A stretch of 64,000 nt of DNA from Mucilaginibacter sp. L294 (GTDB lineage Bacteria > Bacteroidota > Bacteroidia > Sphingobacteriales > Sphingobacteriaceae): assembly GCF_001636615.1 (NCBI RefSeq), contig NZ_LGEK01000002.1, positions 1 to 64,000 of the forward strand, written 5' to 3'. Position 1 is the stretch's first letter, and each line of letters starts with the position of its first letter. The notes below the pieces were generated by a model, which searched no databases, was not told the DNA's origin, and was given only the letters and a program-made list of their open reading frames with translations. Made by a program: the position numbers and the translations under genes. Shown here in pieces: positions 1 to 8,216 of the stretch.

Positions 1-19
1 AGATGTGTATAAGAGACAG
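1..19 (+). other. Nextera transposase mosaic-end adapter (artefact)
   Basis: The first 19 bases, AGATGTGTATAAGAGACAG, are exactly the Tn5/Nextera mosaic end used in library preparation. This is not genomic sequence. It marks an untrimmed read end at a contig edge, so genome sequence starts at about base 20. Confidence 0.95.
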
Positions 20-20
20 A

Positions 21-116
21 TACCGCTTTATGCAGGAAAAAAATTATAGTTTTTACGCTAAAACTTTAAAGACCTTTTTTGTAAAAGACAACAACTTTGA
101 TTTTGTACCCGCTTAG
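21..116 (+). CDS. C-terminal fragment of an unidentified protein
   Basis: An open frame enters from the adapter junction and ends at TAG 114-116. It encodes about 31 residues rich in Phe, Lys and Asn, ending in FDFVPA. The 5' part lies beyond the contig edge. No family can be recognised from so short a tail. The frame is plausible because it stays open to the junction and is followed by a 100-bp gap before the acylphosphatase gene. It could still be a chance frame. Confidence 0.4.
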   Translation, partial: YRFMQEKNYSFYAKTLKTFFVKDNNFDFVPA

Positions 117-216
117 TGAAAGCCGTTGTTTAAGCGGTTTGGCATCCAATAAATATAAGGTGCGTGCGTTTTATAAACTATTCACCAATACATAAAAATC
201 AACCATTCAGCAATTA

Positions 217-495
217 ATGAAACATCTTGATATTACGGTAAAGGGCAAGGTACAGGGCGTATATTTCAGGGCCGGTGCAAAAGCCGTTGCCGACCAGCTT
301 GGCGTAAAGGGCTTTGTAGCAAACCAGCTCAACGGCGATGTGTTTATTGAAGCCGAAGCCGATGATCTCATGATGGAAATGTTTTTAGAGTATTGCCACG
401 AAGGCGCCGAGCACGCCGTTGTAACCGGTGTAGAAACCCATGAGGGCGAATTGAAAAACTATCGTAATTTTGAGATAGTAAAAAAGAGTTCATAA
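217..495 (+). CDS. acyP: acylphosphatase
   Basis: A small cytosolic enzyme that hydrolyses acyl-phosphate bonds (EC 3.6.1.7). At 92 residues it has the usual family length. The phosphate-binding loop GKVQGVYFR lies at residues 10-18, with the catalytic Arg at 18. The catalytic Asn is about residue 36, in FVANQLNG, which corresponds to the family pattern GxVxNxxDG. It starts with ATG and lies 19 bp before the flippase gene, so the two may be co-transcribed. The role of acylphosphatase in this genomic setting is not clear. The family call is firm. Confidence 0.93.
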   Translation: MKHLDITVKGKVQGVYFRAGAKAVADQLGVKGFVANQLNGDVFIEAEADDLMMEMFLEYCHEGAEHAVVTGVETHEGELKNYRNFEIVKKSS

Positions 496-514
496 CCATT
501 TATCCTCTCTCTGA

Positions 515-2014
515 TTGTCAACTGCTAAAAAATTTGCCGGGCAAACCGCTATTTATGGTTTAAGTACCATGGTTTCAAGGCTAATTGCCTTTATTCTTAC
601 CCCGTTCTATTCCCGTGCACTGCCTGTAGCTGGTAATGGGATACTTACCGCTATGTATGTATACGCATCGGCTATAAATGCGGTACTATCTTTCGGTATG
701 GAGACCACCTTTTTCAGGTATCTGAATAAGCACGAAAATAACAAGCAGCAGGTTTACAATAACGCTTTTGGTGCTGTAATTGCGCTTTGCTTAGTATTCC
801 TTGCTTTCTCCCTGCTGTTTTTAGACAGTATCATTAAAGGATTACTGGCGGGGGCGACGCAGGATTATGCTGATTATTCTTTTTATGTAAAGTGTTTCCT
901 GTTTATATTGGTTACGGATGCCTTTTGCGTAATACCGTTTGCTAAAGTTCGCGCCGATGGGAGGCCATTGCGGTATGGAATGATCAAGTTCCTTAATATA
1001 TTGCTGGTGCTTGTTTTAAACCTGTTTTTCCTGTTTGCTATACCTTATATTATTAAGCATCAAATATTAAATTACCAATGGTTTGCAAGCTGGTACCGGC
1101 CAAAATGGGTTGGTTATGTGTTTTTATCAAATAGCATTGCAAGCATTGCCACCATCTTTTTATTACTACCAGAGATATCAAAACTTAGGTTGAAATTTAA
1201 TGGTGTGATGTTTAAAGAGATGTTCATTTACAGCTGGCCTATACTTATAGCTAACATTTCATTCATCATCAATGAAACTATTGATAAGGCCATGTTAAAG
1301 CAAATGCTGCCTGCTAATATTAGCGATCACGAGGTTGGTATATATGGCATGTGTGGTAAAATTGCCATCTTCCTGAGCATTTTTGTACAAGCATTTCGGT
1401 TAGGGGCCGAGCCATTCTTCTTCAGCCATGCAAAAAATAAAAACGCCGGCGAAACCTATGCCCGCATCATGAATTATTTTGTGATCATGGTTGCCATCAT
1501 ATGCGTTGCCGTAGTGGCTAACATAAATATTTTAGGCTATATTATAGTAGGGAAGGATACCCCGGGTAATGCCTATTGGTCGGGTATTGGTGTTGTACCA
1601 TTACTTTTATTTGGATATTTAAGCCTGGGTATTTATATGAACCTTTCTATATGGTATAAACTGTCCGATCAAACTAAATATGGGTTATATATATCAGGCA
1701 TAGGCGCAATTTTAACTATCGCGTTAAACTGGGTGTTCATCCCCAAATACAGTTACATGGCATCCGCCTGGATCTCATTAGCGGCCTATGCCACTATGAT
1801 GACACTATCATACCTGTGGGGGCAAAAAAACTATCCTATACCTTACAATATTAAAAAGAACCTTACTTATATAATTATCTCAGCAGTACTCGTTTACTTA
1901 TCATTCAGCGTATTTAAGCGTAATATATTTATTGGCAACGGCTTGCTTATTTTGTTTGGGTTAGGAGCATTATACAATGAGCGCAAAGAACTAAAAGCTA
2001 TCTTTAACAGATAA
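515..2014 (+). CDS. polysaccharide biosynthesis / oligosaccharide flippase (MOP superfamily)
   Basis: A multispanning inner-membrane protein of 499 residues with about 12-14 hydrophobic segments. It begins with an amphipathic N-terminus (AKKFAGQTAIYGLSTMVSRL) typical of Wzx/MurJ-like members of the MOP exporter superfamily. Such proteins flip lipid-linked sugars across the inner membrane; the substrate cannot be told from sequence. The start is TTG at 515, and no better in-frame ATG keeps the conserved N-terminus. The TPR gene follows 22 bp after the stop codon, suggesting one transcript. Confidence 0.85.
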   Translation: MSTAKKFAGQTAIYGLSTMVSRLIAFILTPFYSRALPVAGNGILTAMYVYASAINAVLSFGMETTFFRYLNKHENNKQQVYNNAFGAVIALCLVFLAFSLLFLDSIIKGLLAGATQDYADYSFYVKCFLFILVTDAFCVIPFAKVRADGRPLRYGMIKFLNILLVLVLNLFFLFAIPYIIKHQILNYQWFASWYRPKWVGYVFLSNSIASIATIFLLLPEISKLRLKFNGVMFKEMFIYSWPILIANISFIINETIDKAMLKQMLPANISDHEVGIYGMCGKIAIFLSIFVQAFRLGAEPFFFSHAKNKNAGETYARIMNYFVIMVAIICVAVVANINILGYIIVGKDTPGNAYWSGIGVVPLLLFGYLSLGIYMNLSIWYKLSDQTKYGLYISGIGAILTIALNWVFIPKYSYMASAWISLAAYATMMTLSYLWGQKNYPIPYNIKKNLTYIIISAVLVYLSFSVFKRNIFIGNGLLILFGLGALYNERKELKAIFNR

Positions 2015-2036
2015 AACATACGGGCATAACAATTAC

Positions 2037-3773
2037 ATGAAATTAGCTGCAGCCATTCTATTACTAACAGGGGTATCATTTACCTGCCTGGCGCAAAACA
2101 AGCCGGACAAGGTTAAGACTGCCATAGTAATTGCTGCAAAACCCATGACGGCTGCCGATAGCGGCACGGTAAAGCAACTCTTCTTTTCGGCCCTGCGCGA
2201 AAAAATAGTGGATAACACCAAGCTGGCTGCCGAGCTTTTTAACCGCATACTGCAGATAGATCCTACCAATGATGCCACCATGTTTGAGCTGGCTAACCTG
2301 GAAAAAGCGCAAAATAATTACCCGGTGGTGCAAAACCTGCTGGAACGCGCGGTAACCGTAAACCCCAATAACCAGTGGTACTGGATAGCGCTTGCCGGCA
2401 GCTATGAAAAAAGCAACGATCTGGATAAACTGGAGAATGTTTTTAACCAGCTTATTCGCCTTGACCCAAGCAAGCCCGATTATTATTACGATAAAGCCAA
2501 CGCCCTGTTCATCCAAAAAAGGTATGATGAGGCTTTGGCCATGTATAATAAGGTAGAGGAACTTGCCGGCCCAAGCGAAGACCTGCTGGTTAATCGCCAA
2601 AAAATTTATATTAGGCAAGGCAATGTTAAAAAGGCCATTTCCGCGCTTGACGAATTGGTAGCATCCAACCCAACACAGGTAAAATATTACCTGATGCAGG
2701 CCGAGATATATAATTCTAATAACTTAAATGATAAGGCGCTTGTAGTATTGCAAAAGGCAAAAGCGATTGACCCCAAAAACGGGTTGATACATTTAGCCCT
2801 CTCAGATATTTACCGCGAAAAGAATAACATTGAGGCAAGTTATGACGAATTGGAAGCAGCCTTTGCCATTCCCGATCTGGATATCGACCAAAAGATCAGG
2901 ATCATTTTAGGGTACGCGCCCAAATTCCCTGATGCAAATGCTAAAGCCAGCGCGCTTGAACTGAGCCGTATTTTAACCGCTACCCACCCAACCAATAGTA
3001 AAGCCTTTGCCATTTATGGCGATATGCTGCTGCAAAGCGAAAAAATAAGCGAAGCCAAAACGGCCTATAAAAAAGCCATCAGTTTAGACAATCAAGCCTA
3101 TAATGTGCAGGAGCAACTGGTACGGATAGACCTTGGCGAGAACGACATTGATGCCGCTATAAAGGATGGTGAGAACGCACTGTCATTTTTCCCTAACCAG
3201 GCGTGGATGAATTATATGGTGGGTATGGCATGGCAGCAAAAACGCGATTACACCAAAGCGATCTCGTACCTGCGTACCGCGGCTGCGTTAGAAACACAGG
3301 ATAAAGACCTGCTCTCGCAAAGCTTTTCGGCCCTTGGCGATTGTTACCATTCGCTCGGCGATAATAAAAGCTCGGATAGTGCTTACGAAAAAGCTATTGC
3401 CATAAACCCCGATAACGCCTTTACGTTGAACAATTATGCCTACTATTTGTCGTTAAGGAATGAACGGTTAGAAAACGCGGCGAAAATGTCAAAGCATAGT
3501 AACGATTTGCAGCCCAACACCGCATCGTTCGAAGATACATACGCCTGGATATTGTTTAAGCAGAAAAATTATCCCGAAGCTAAACTTTGGATAGAAAAGT
3601 CGCTCTTACATGATAAAGGGAGCAGCGCTGTAAAAACAGAACATTATGGCGATATCCTATTTTTTTTAGGAGATACCAACGGCGCCCTGCAAAACTGGAC
3701 AAAAGCAAAAACGCAGGGGGGGAAATCGCCGGTTTTAGAACGAAAGATAAATGAAAAGAAATATTCTGAATAA
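2037..3773 (+). CDS. tetratricopeptide repeat protein, exported
   Basis: 578 residues. The N-terminus (residues 1-19, MKLAAAILLLTGVSFTCLA) is a signal peptide. The rest is a run of TPR helices from about residue 55 to 560, with recurring patterns such as LFNRILQIDPTNDATMFELA and AYEKAIAINPDNAF. TPR arrays scaffold protein complexes; this one probably sits in the periplasm or at the outer membrane. Its 3' end overlaps the DUF4292 lipoprotein gene by 23 bp, indicating translational coupling. TPR followed by DUF4292 and an M23-like protein is a recurrent Bacteroidota order. Specific function unknown. Confidence 0.85.
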   Translation: MKLAAAILLLTGVSFTCLAQNKPDKVKTAIVIAAKPMTAADSGTVKQLFFSALREKIVDNTKLAAELFNRILQIDPTNDATMFELANLEKAQNNYPVVQNLLERAVTVNPNNQWYWIALAGSYEKSNDLDKLENVFNQLIRLDPSKPDYYYDKANALFIQKRYDEALAMYNKVEELAGPSEDLLVNRQKIYIRQGNVKKAISALDELVASNPTQVKYYLMQAEIYNSNNLNDKALVVLQKAKAIDPKNGLIHLALSDIYREKNNIEASYDELEAAFAIPDLDIDQKIRIILGYAPKFPDANAKASALELSRILTATHPTNSKAFAIYGDMLLQSEKISEAKTAYKKAISLDNQAYNVQEQLVRIDLGENDIDAAIKDGENALSFFPNQAWMNYMVGMAWQQKRDYTKAISYLRTAAALETQDKDLLSQSFSALGDCYHSLGDNKSSDSAYEKAIAINPDNAFTLNNYAYYLSLRNERLENAAKMSKHSNDLQPNTASFEDTYAWILFKQKNYPEAKLWIEKSLLHDKGSSAVKTEHYGDILFFLGDTNGALQNWTKAKTQGGKSPVLERKINEKKYSE

Positions 3774-4551
3774 AATAGCCGTTGTTTTTTGCCTTTTGGC
3801 CCTGGTTGCCTGTAAGTCGAAAAAGCTGGTTGTTGTAAATCGCCCAACTACCGCGGTAGATTCTGCCGCTATTAATAAGGAGAACAGTATCCGTGCAAGG
3901 CTGGCCGCTATCCAGTCAAAACAGGTTACCTTTAACACATTCTCTGGTAAGGCCAAAACCAAGCTGGATATAAATGGCAATAGCAATGATGTTACATTGA
4001 ACATCCGCGTAGCGCGCGACCAAAAGATCTGGATCTCGGTAACCGCCATTATAGGTATTGAGGTTGCCCGTGCACAAATTACGCCCGATAGTATTATTGT
4101 GGTGAACCGCCTGCAAAGCGTTTATCTCAAGAAACCATTTAGCTATGTGTACACCTATGCAAGCAGGCAAATTACCTTTAAAACATTACAGGCATTACTG
4201 GTTGGCAATGCCATCCCCGAAGTGCTGAACAGCCATCCCGATTTTGCCGCCGATGGGAATAACACGGTACTTAGCGGTACCTTGCAGGACCTGGTGTATA
4301 AACTTTTATTAGGCCCTGATATGAAGGTTACGCAAACCAACCTGTCTAACCAGTTTGGGGGTAAATCATTACAGGTAGCCAATAATGTTTTTATACAGGC
4401 CGATAATCGGGTTATCCCCTCGCAGATAGATATTTCATCAACCGCGGGCGATAAAAAGATCCAGTTAAACCTGCGTTATACACAGGCCGAGTTTGATAAG
4501 CAACTCGATTATCCTTTTAGTATCCCAAAAAGTTACGAACCTGCTAATTAA
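3751..4551 (+). CDS. DUF4292 family lipoprotein
   Basis: 266 residues. A lipoprotein signal ends at Cys21 (LALVAC), so the mature protein is lipid-anchored, probably to the outer membrane. The body resembles DUF4292, a Bacteroidota family whose fold is thought to be LolA/LolB-like: FNTFSGKAKTKLDINGNSNDVTLNIRVARDQKIWISV looks like the first beta strands. It overlaps the TPR gene by 23 bp and precedes the EnvC-like gene by 16 bp. A part in lipoprotein or lipid handling at the envelope is an inference from the fold, not shown here. Confidence 0.8.
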   Translation: MKRNILNKIAVVFCLLALVACKSKKLVVVNRPTTAVDSAAINKENSIRARLAAIQSKQVTFNTFSGKAKTKLDINGNSNDVTLNIRVARDQKIWISVTAIIGIEVARAQITPDSIIVVNRLQSVYLKKPFSYVYTYASRQITFKTLQALLVGNAIPEVLNSHPDFAADGNNTVLSGTLQDLVYKLLLGPDMKVTQTNLSNQFGGKSLQVANNVFIQADNRVIPSQIDISSTAGDKKIQLNLRYTQAEFDKQLDYPFSIPKSYEPAN

Positions 4552-4555
4552 ATTA

Positions 4556-4563
4556 TATTTTTG
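4556..4563 (+). promoter_or_regulatory. TAnnTTTG -7 promoter element for the EnvC-like gene
   Basis: TATTTTTG matches the Bacteroidota sigma-A -7 consensus TAnnTTTG. It ends only 4 bases before the ATG at 4568, so a transcript from it would have almost no leader. Confidence 0.55.
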
Positions 4564-4567
4564 GTGA

Positions 4568-5860
4568 ATGAAATTTTTTAGAGCCGCATTATTTCTTGTT
4601 TTTGTATTTGCAGCTACCGGTGTTTTTGCACAAAGCAGTGCCGAGCTAAAACGCAGGCGCGATAAATTAACAGACGAACTGGAGCAGCTAAACCGCGAAT
4701 ACCAGGAAACAGCCAGCAATAAAAAAGTATCGCTAAAACAACTCAATATACTTAAAGCGCAAATAAACCTGCGCGAAGAAAAGATAACCAACATCAATTC
4801 GGAAGTAAGAAACTTAGATAATCAAATCTCTGAGAGCAATAATACCGTACGTAGTTTACAAAGCCAGTTAGACCAGCTTAAAAAAGAATATGCCGGTATG
4901 GTGCTTTTTGCCTACCGTAACCAAAGTGCCTATAATAAACTGATGTTTATTTTTGCATCAAAAGACTTTAATCAAGCATACAGGCGTTTAAAGTATTTAC
5001 AGCAATTTGGCACTTACCGCGAGCGGCAGGCAGGCTACATACAGGGCACGCAAAAGGATCTGCATGTTAAAATAGTTGAGCTGGATAAGAATAAGAAAGA
5101 GAAAAGCAACCTGCTGCAAAGCCAGGAAAAAGAGAAAGAGGAGTTAGGTAAAGCTAAAAATAACCAGGTAAAAGTAATTACCGACCTGTCTAAACACCAG
5201 GGCGAGTTAAAACAGCAGCAAAAAGATGTACGTAAAAGGATAGCAGCAGCTAACCGCGAGATACAAAATACAATAAGGCGTGAAATTGAAGAGTTAAGGC
5301 GCAAGGCCGAAGCCGAAGAGAAGGAAAGGGCAAGGATAGCCGCCGCGAAAGCGAAGGCCGAAAACCGTGAGGTGGTTGCCCCAACCAAAAAAGCGATAAC
5401 CAAAAATTCCACAACGAGCGAGATATTGAACTCGACGCCTGAGGCGGCTAAACTGTCTAACGACTTTTTAGGCAACCGGGGGCGTTTACCATGGCCGGTT
5501 GCAAATGGCCAGCTAATTCATGGGTTTGGTAGCTACAAAGAGGATGGTATAAGCATTGATAACACCGGGTACGAGATAAGGACCAATAACGGGGCGCCTG
5601 TAAGGGCTGTATTTGATGGGACAGTGAAAACCATTGTTGACTTAGGGGGCAGTTATTTGGTGATCATCATACATGGGGAGTACTTTACATCATACCAGAA
5701 TTTAAGAACAGTTAATGTTACTAAAGGGCAAAAAGTAAGTACTAAGCAAACCATTGGTACAGCAGCGCTCGATCAGTTATCTGGCGATGCAACCGTCATA
5801 TTCTCTATCAACAAAGGCAGGGATTCGGTTGATCCCAAATTATGGCTTGCCCCAAATTGA
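4568..5860 (+). CDS. EnvC-like murein hydrolase activator (degenerate LytM/M23)
   Basis: 430 residues with a signal peptide at 1-21. A long coiled coil follows at about 22-275 (ELKRRRDKLTDELEQLNREY onward), and a C-terminal LytM/M23 domain at about 310-430. This is the EnvC/NlpD layout, in which the coiled coil docks to the division machinery and the LytM domain activates amidases. The zinc-ligand motifs of active M23 peptidases (HxxxD and HxH) are not seen: the matching stretches read GISIDNTGY and TVIFSINKG. It is therefore probably an activator and not a peptidase. It may be expressed from its own near-leaderless promoter. Confidence 0.85.
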   Translation: MKFFRAALFLVFVFAATGVFAQSSAELKRRRDKLTDELEQLNREYQETASNKKVSLKQLNILKAQINLREEKITNINSEVRNLDNQISESNNTVRSLQSQLDQLKKEYAGMVLFAYRNQSAYNKLMFIFASKDFNQAYRRLKYLQQFGTYRERQAGYIQGTQKDLHVKIVELDKNKKEKSNLLQSQEKEKEELGKAKNNQVKVITDLSKHQGELKQQQKDVRKRIAAANREIQNTIRREIEELRRKAEAEEKERARIAAAKAKAENREVVAPTKKAITKNSTTSEILNSTPEAAKLSNDFLGNRGRLPWPVANGQLIHGFGSYKEDGISIDNTGYEIRTNNGAPVRAVFDGTVKTIVDLGGSYLVIIIHGEYFTSYQNLRTVNVTKGQKVSTKQTIGTAALDQLSGDATVIFSINKGRDSVDPKLWLAPN

Positions 5861-5886
5861 TTTTAAACCTTATAGTACTAATTGTT

Positions 5887-5894
5887 TATATTTG
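5887..5894 (+). promoter_or_regulatory. TAnnTTTG promoter element for the tatA pair
   Basis: TATATTTG matches TAnnTTTG exactly, 19 bases before the ATG at 5914. It probably drives both TatA-type genes up to the hairpin at 6679. Confidence 0.6.
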
Positions 5895-5913
5895 TAACCT
5901 TAATTTATAACAG

Positions 5914-6396
5914 ATGTTTAGTTCAGTGCTTTTATTTTTAAACATAGGCAGCGGCGAGATGGTTTTGATCGTGTTTGTTGCATTAATGCTTTTTGGTGGC
6001 AATAAGCTACCCGAGCTTGCGCGCGGGTTGGGGAAAGGTATTCGCGATTTTAAGGATGCATCAGAAGATGTTAAACGCGAAATAAATAACCAGATAAACA
6101 ATTACGAAGAAAAGAAACCTGAAAAAAAGGCGGAAGTTGAGGAGGAAACTCCAACTACTACCGAACCGGAACATACCTATGAACCGGTAGAAGGAACTAT
6201 CCCTGCGTATACGGGTTATGTTGCCGGTACTGATGCTGTTGAAGAGCCGGAAACTGCTAAAGCTGCTGAAGATGCTACTTATGAGCATGATGCCGAAGTA
6301 AATCATCCTGAAACAGAAAAAGCACACAGCACTATCAATTTAACCAAGCCCGAAGAAGCGCCGGTTAAAAAAACTACTGAAGAAGAATATAAATAA
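5914..6396 (+). CDS. TatA/TatB-type twin-arginine translocase subunit with acidic tail
   Basis: 160 residues. An N-terminal membrane helix (about 10-28, GEMVLIVFVALMLFGGNKLP) leads into the conserved FGGNKLPELARGLGKGIRDFK amphipathic helix of TatA/TatB. The tail from about residue 60 is long, Glu/Pro/Thr-rich and probably disordered. TatA oligomers form the conduit for folded proteins carrying twin-arginine signals. The long tail recalls TatB, but Bacteroidota usually have only TatA-type proteins plus TatC. A second, short TatA follows 38 bp downstream. A likely substrate, a Tat-signal ferritin-like protein, is encoded at 55189-55887. Confidence 0.85.
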   Translation: MFSSVLLFLNIGSGEMVLIVFVALMLFGGNKLPELARGLGKGIRDFKDASEDVKREINNQINNYEEKKPEKKAEVEEETPTTTEPEHTYEPVEGTIPAYTGYVAGTDAVEEPETAKAAEDATYEHDAEVNHPETEKAHSTINLTKPEEAPVKKTTEEEYK

Positions 6397-6434
6397 CAAC
6401 AAAAATATTTAACATAACATAAAACTTAAAAATC

Positions 6435-6629
6435 ATGGGTGGATTAGGCGCACCAGAAATCATTCTGATCATCGTTGCAATATTAATTATGTTCGGCGGT
6501 AAAAAAATTCCTGAACTAATGAAAGGATTAGGCAGGGGCGTTAAAGAATTTAAAGACGCGCAGAACGGGGAGACCAATACTGTAAATAATACGACTCCTC
6601 CTACTACAGAAGATAAAACTAAGGTTTAA
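6435..6629 (+). CDS. tatA: twin-arginine translocase subunit TatA
   Basis: 64 residues, the usual TatA length. One membrane helix (about 7-20, [16 protein letters not shown]) is followed by the [23 protein letters not shown] amphipathic helix and a short polar tail. It is part of the Sec-independent export pore in the inner membrane. It lies downstream of a longer paralogue, probably on the same transcript, and is followed by a hairpin terminator. No tatC is present in the window. Confidence 0.92.
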   Translation: MGGLGAPEIILIIVAILIMFGGKKIPELMKGLGRGVKEFKDAQNGETNTVNNTTPPTTEDKTKV

Positions 6630-6678
6630 TTTTCTGCTATTTTATTGGGACAGCTAAACTTTGGCTGTTTAAACTTAT

Positions 6679-6726
6679 AACTTATCTGTTGAAATTTTTA
6701 TGCTTCAACGGATAAGTTTTTTATTT
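6679..6726 (+). terminator. Rho-independent terminator after tatA
   Basis: A 15-bp stem (6679-6693 with 6704-6718, one G-U pair) with a 10-base loop is followed by TTTTTTATTTT. It separates the tat pair from gatA. Confidence 0.8.
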
Positions 6727-6733
6727 TAGGCCC

Positions 6734-8158
6734 ATGGCTAAAAACTATACCTCTTATATAGAAATTAAGAGCGGGTTGACAAGTGGGGAGATCACAGCTG
6801 AAGGCCTGGTAAAAGGTTACCTTCAGCAGATAAAGGCAAACGCACATTTAAACGTTTTTAACGAGGTTTTTGAAGCGGAGGCGCTTGCTTCTGCAAAACA
6901 AGTTGATGCACGTATAAGCAACGGTACTGCAGGTAAGCTTGCCGGGATGGTTATCGCTATTAAAGATAACATCTGTTATAAAGGGCACAAGGTTTCCGCC
7001 TCATCAAAAATTTTAGAAGATTTTACTTCCATATATTCATCAACCGTTGTTGAGCGCCTGCTGGCACAAGATGCCATTATTATTGGCCGATGTAATTGCG
7101 ATGAATTTGCTATGGGTGCCGCTAACGAAAATTCGTTTTTTGGCCCGGTAAAGAATTATGCCGACGAAACTCGTGTTTCCGGTGGTTCATCGGGAGGCTC
7201 GGCAGTGGCAGTGCAAGCAGGCATGTGCCATGCAGCTATTGGTACAGATACGGGTGGCTCTGTCAGGCAGCCGGCATCATTTTGCGGTGTTATAGGCTTA
7301 AAACCAACTTATGGGCGTATCTCGCGCCATGGTGTAATCAGCTACGCTTCATCATTTGATCAGGTTGGGCCATTAACAAAATCAGTATCAGACGCGGCTT
7401 TACTGCTGGAAGTTTTAGCCGGGACCGACGAATATGACAGTACCCTATCGCAACACGCCGTTCCCGCATCTGCTGATCTCAAAAAAGAAACAGGCAAAAA
7501 AAATATTGCTTACCTGCAGGAAGCCTTATCAAGCCCGGGTGTTGATGCTGATGTAAAAGCTACTCTCACAAACTACATAGAAAAACTAAGGGCTGATGGC
7601 CACACGGTGAAACCAATATCCTTTGAGTATCTGGAATACCTGGTGCCAACTTATTATATATTGGCCATGGCCGAGGCTTCATCAAACCTTGCCCGGTACG
7701 ATGGTGTGCATTACGGCTACCGCAGCCCTAACGCTACCGACCTGCAATCAACCTATAAACTAAGCCGCTCAGAAGGGTTTGGCAAAGAGGTTAAGCGCCG
7801 TATTATGCTGGGCACATTTGTACTAAGCGCGGGGTATTACGATGCTTATTATGCCAAAGCCCAAAAAGTACGCAGGCTTATCCAGAATAAAACCAACGAA
7901 ATTTTAAAGGATTTTGATTTTATACTGACGCCAACCGCGCCCGAGCCCGCTTTTGCACTTGGTGTAAAAGAAAAAGACCCTGTAGTTACCTATCTACATG
8001 ATATATTTACCGTACAGGCATCCCTGGCCGGTATGCCCGCCATTTCACTTCCGGCAGGCAATAACAGTAAAGGTTTGCCGTTAGGGTTACAATTATTAAC
8101 TAAAAGTTTCGACGAGCAAGCGCTGCTAAATTTTTCTGAATATTTCATGCAGCTATAA
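6734..8158 (+). CDS. gatA: Asp-tRNA(Asn)/Glu-tRNA(Gln) amidotransferase subunit A
   Basis: 474 residues of the amidase-signature family, close to GatA length. The Ser-cisSer-Lys triad is visible: Lys in AIKDNI near residue 80, Ser in SGGSSGGS near 155, and Ser in DTGGSVRQPA near 178. GatA releases ammonia from glutamine for transamidation of mischarged Asp-tRNA(Asn) or Glu-tRNA(Gln), working with GatB and GatC, neither of which is in this window. A stand-alone gatA is normal in this phylum. Another amidase is possible but less likely, given the GatA-like C-terminus (FILTPTAPEPAFALG, DIFTVQASLAGMPAISLP). Confidence 0.9.
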   Translation: MAKNYTSYIEIKSGLTSGEITAEGLVKGYLQQIKANAHLNVFNEVFEAEALASAKQVDARISNGTAGKLAGMVIAIKDNICYKGHKVSASSKILEDFTSIYSSTVVERLLAQDAIIIGRCNCDEFAMGAANENSFFGPVKNYADETRVSGGSSGGSAVAVQAGMCHAAIGTDTGGSVRQPASFCGVIGLKPTYGRISRHGVISYASSFDQVGPLTKSVSDAALLLEVLAGTDEYDSTLSQHAVPASADLKKETGKKNIAYLQEALSSPGVDADVKATLTNYIEKLRADGHTVKPISFEYLEYLVPTYYILAMAEASSNLARYDGVHYGYRSPNATDLQSTYKLSRSEGFGKEVKRRIMLGTFVLSAGYYDAYYAKAQKVRRLIQNKTNEILKDFDFILTPTAPEPAFALGVKEKDPVVTYLHDIFTVQASLAGMPAISLPAGNNSKGLPLGLQLLTKSFDEQALLNFSEYFMQL

Positions 8159-8216
8159 TTATTTAATACATTAGTAAATAATTGTCAGAAAACTTTTCTT
8201 GAGTTTACCCTAAAGT

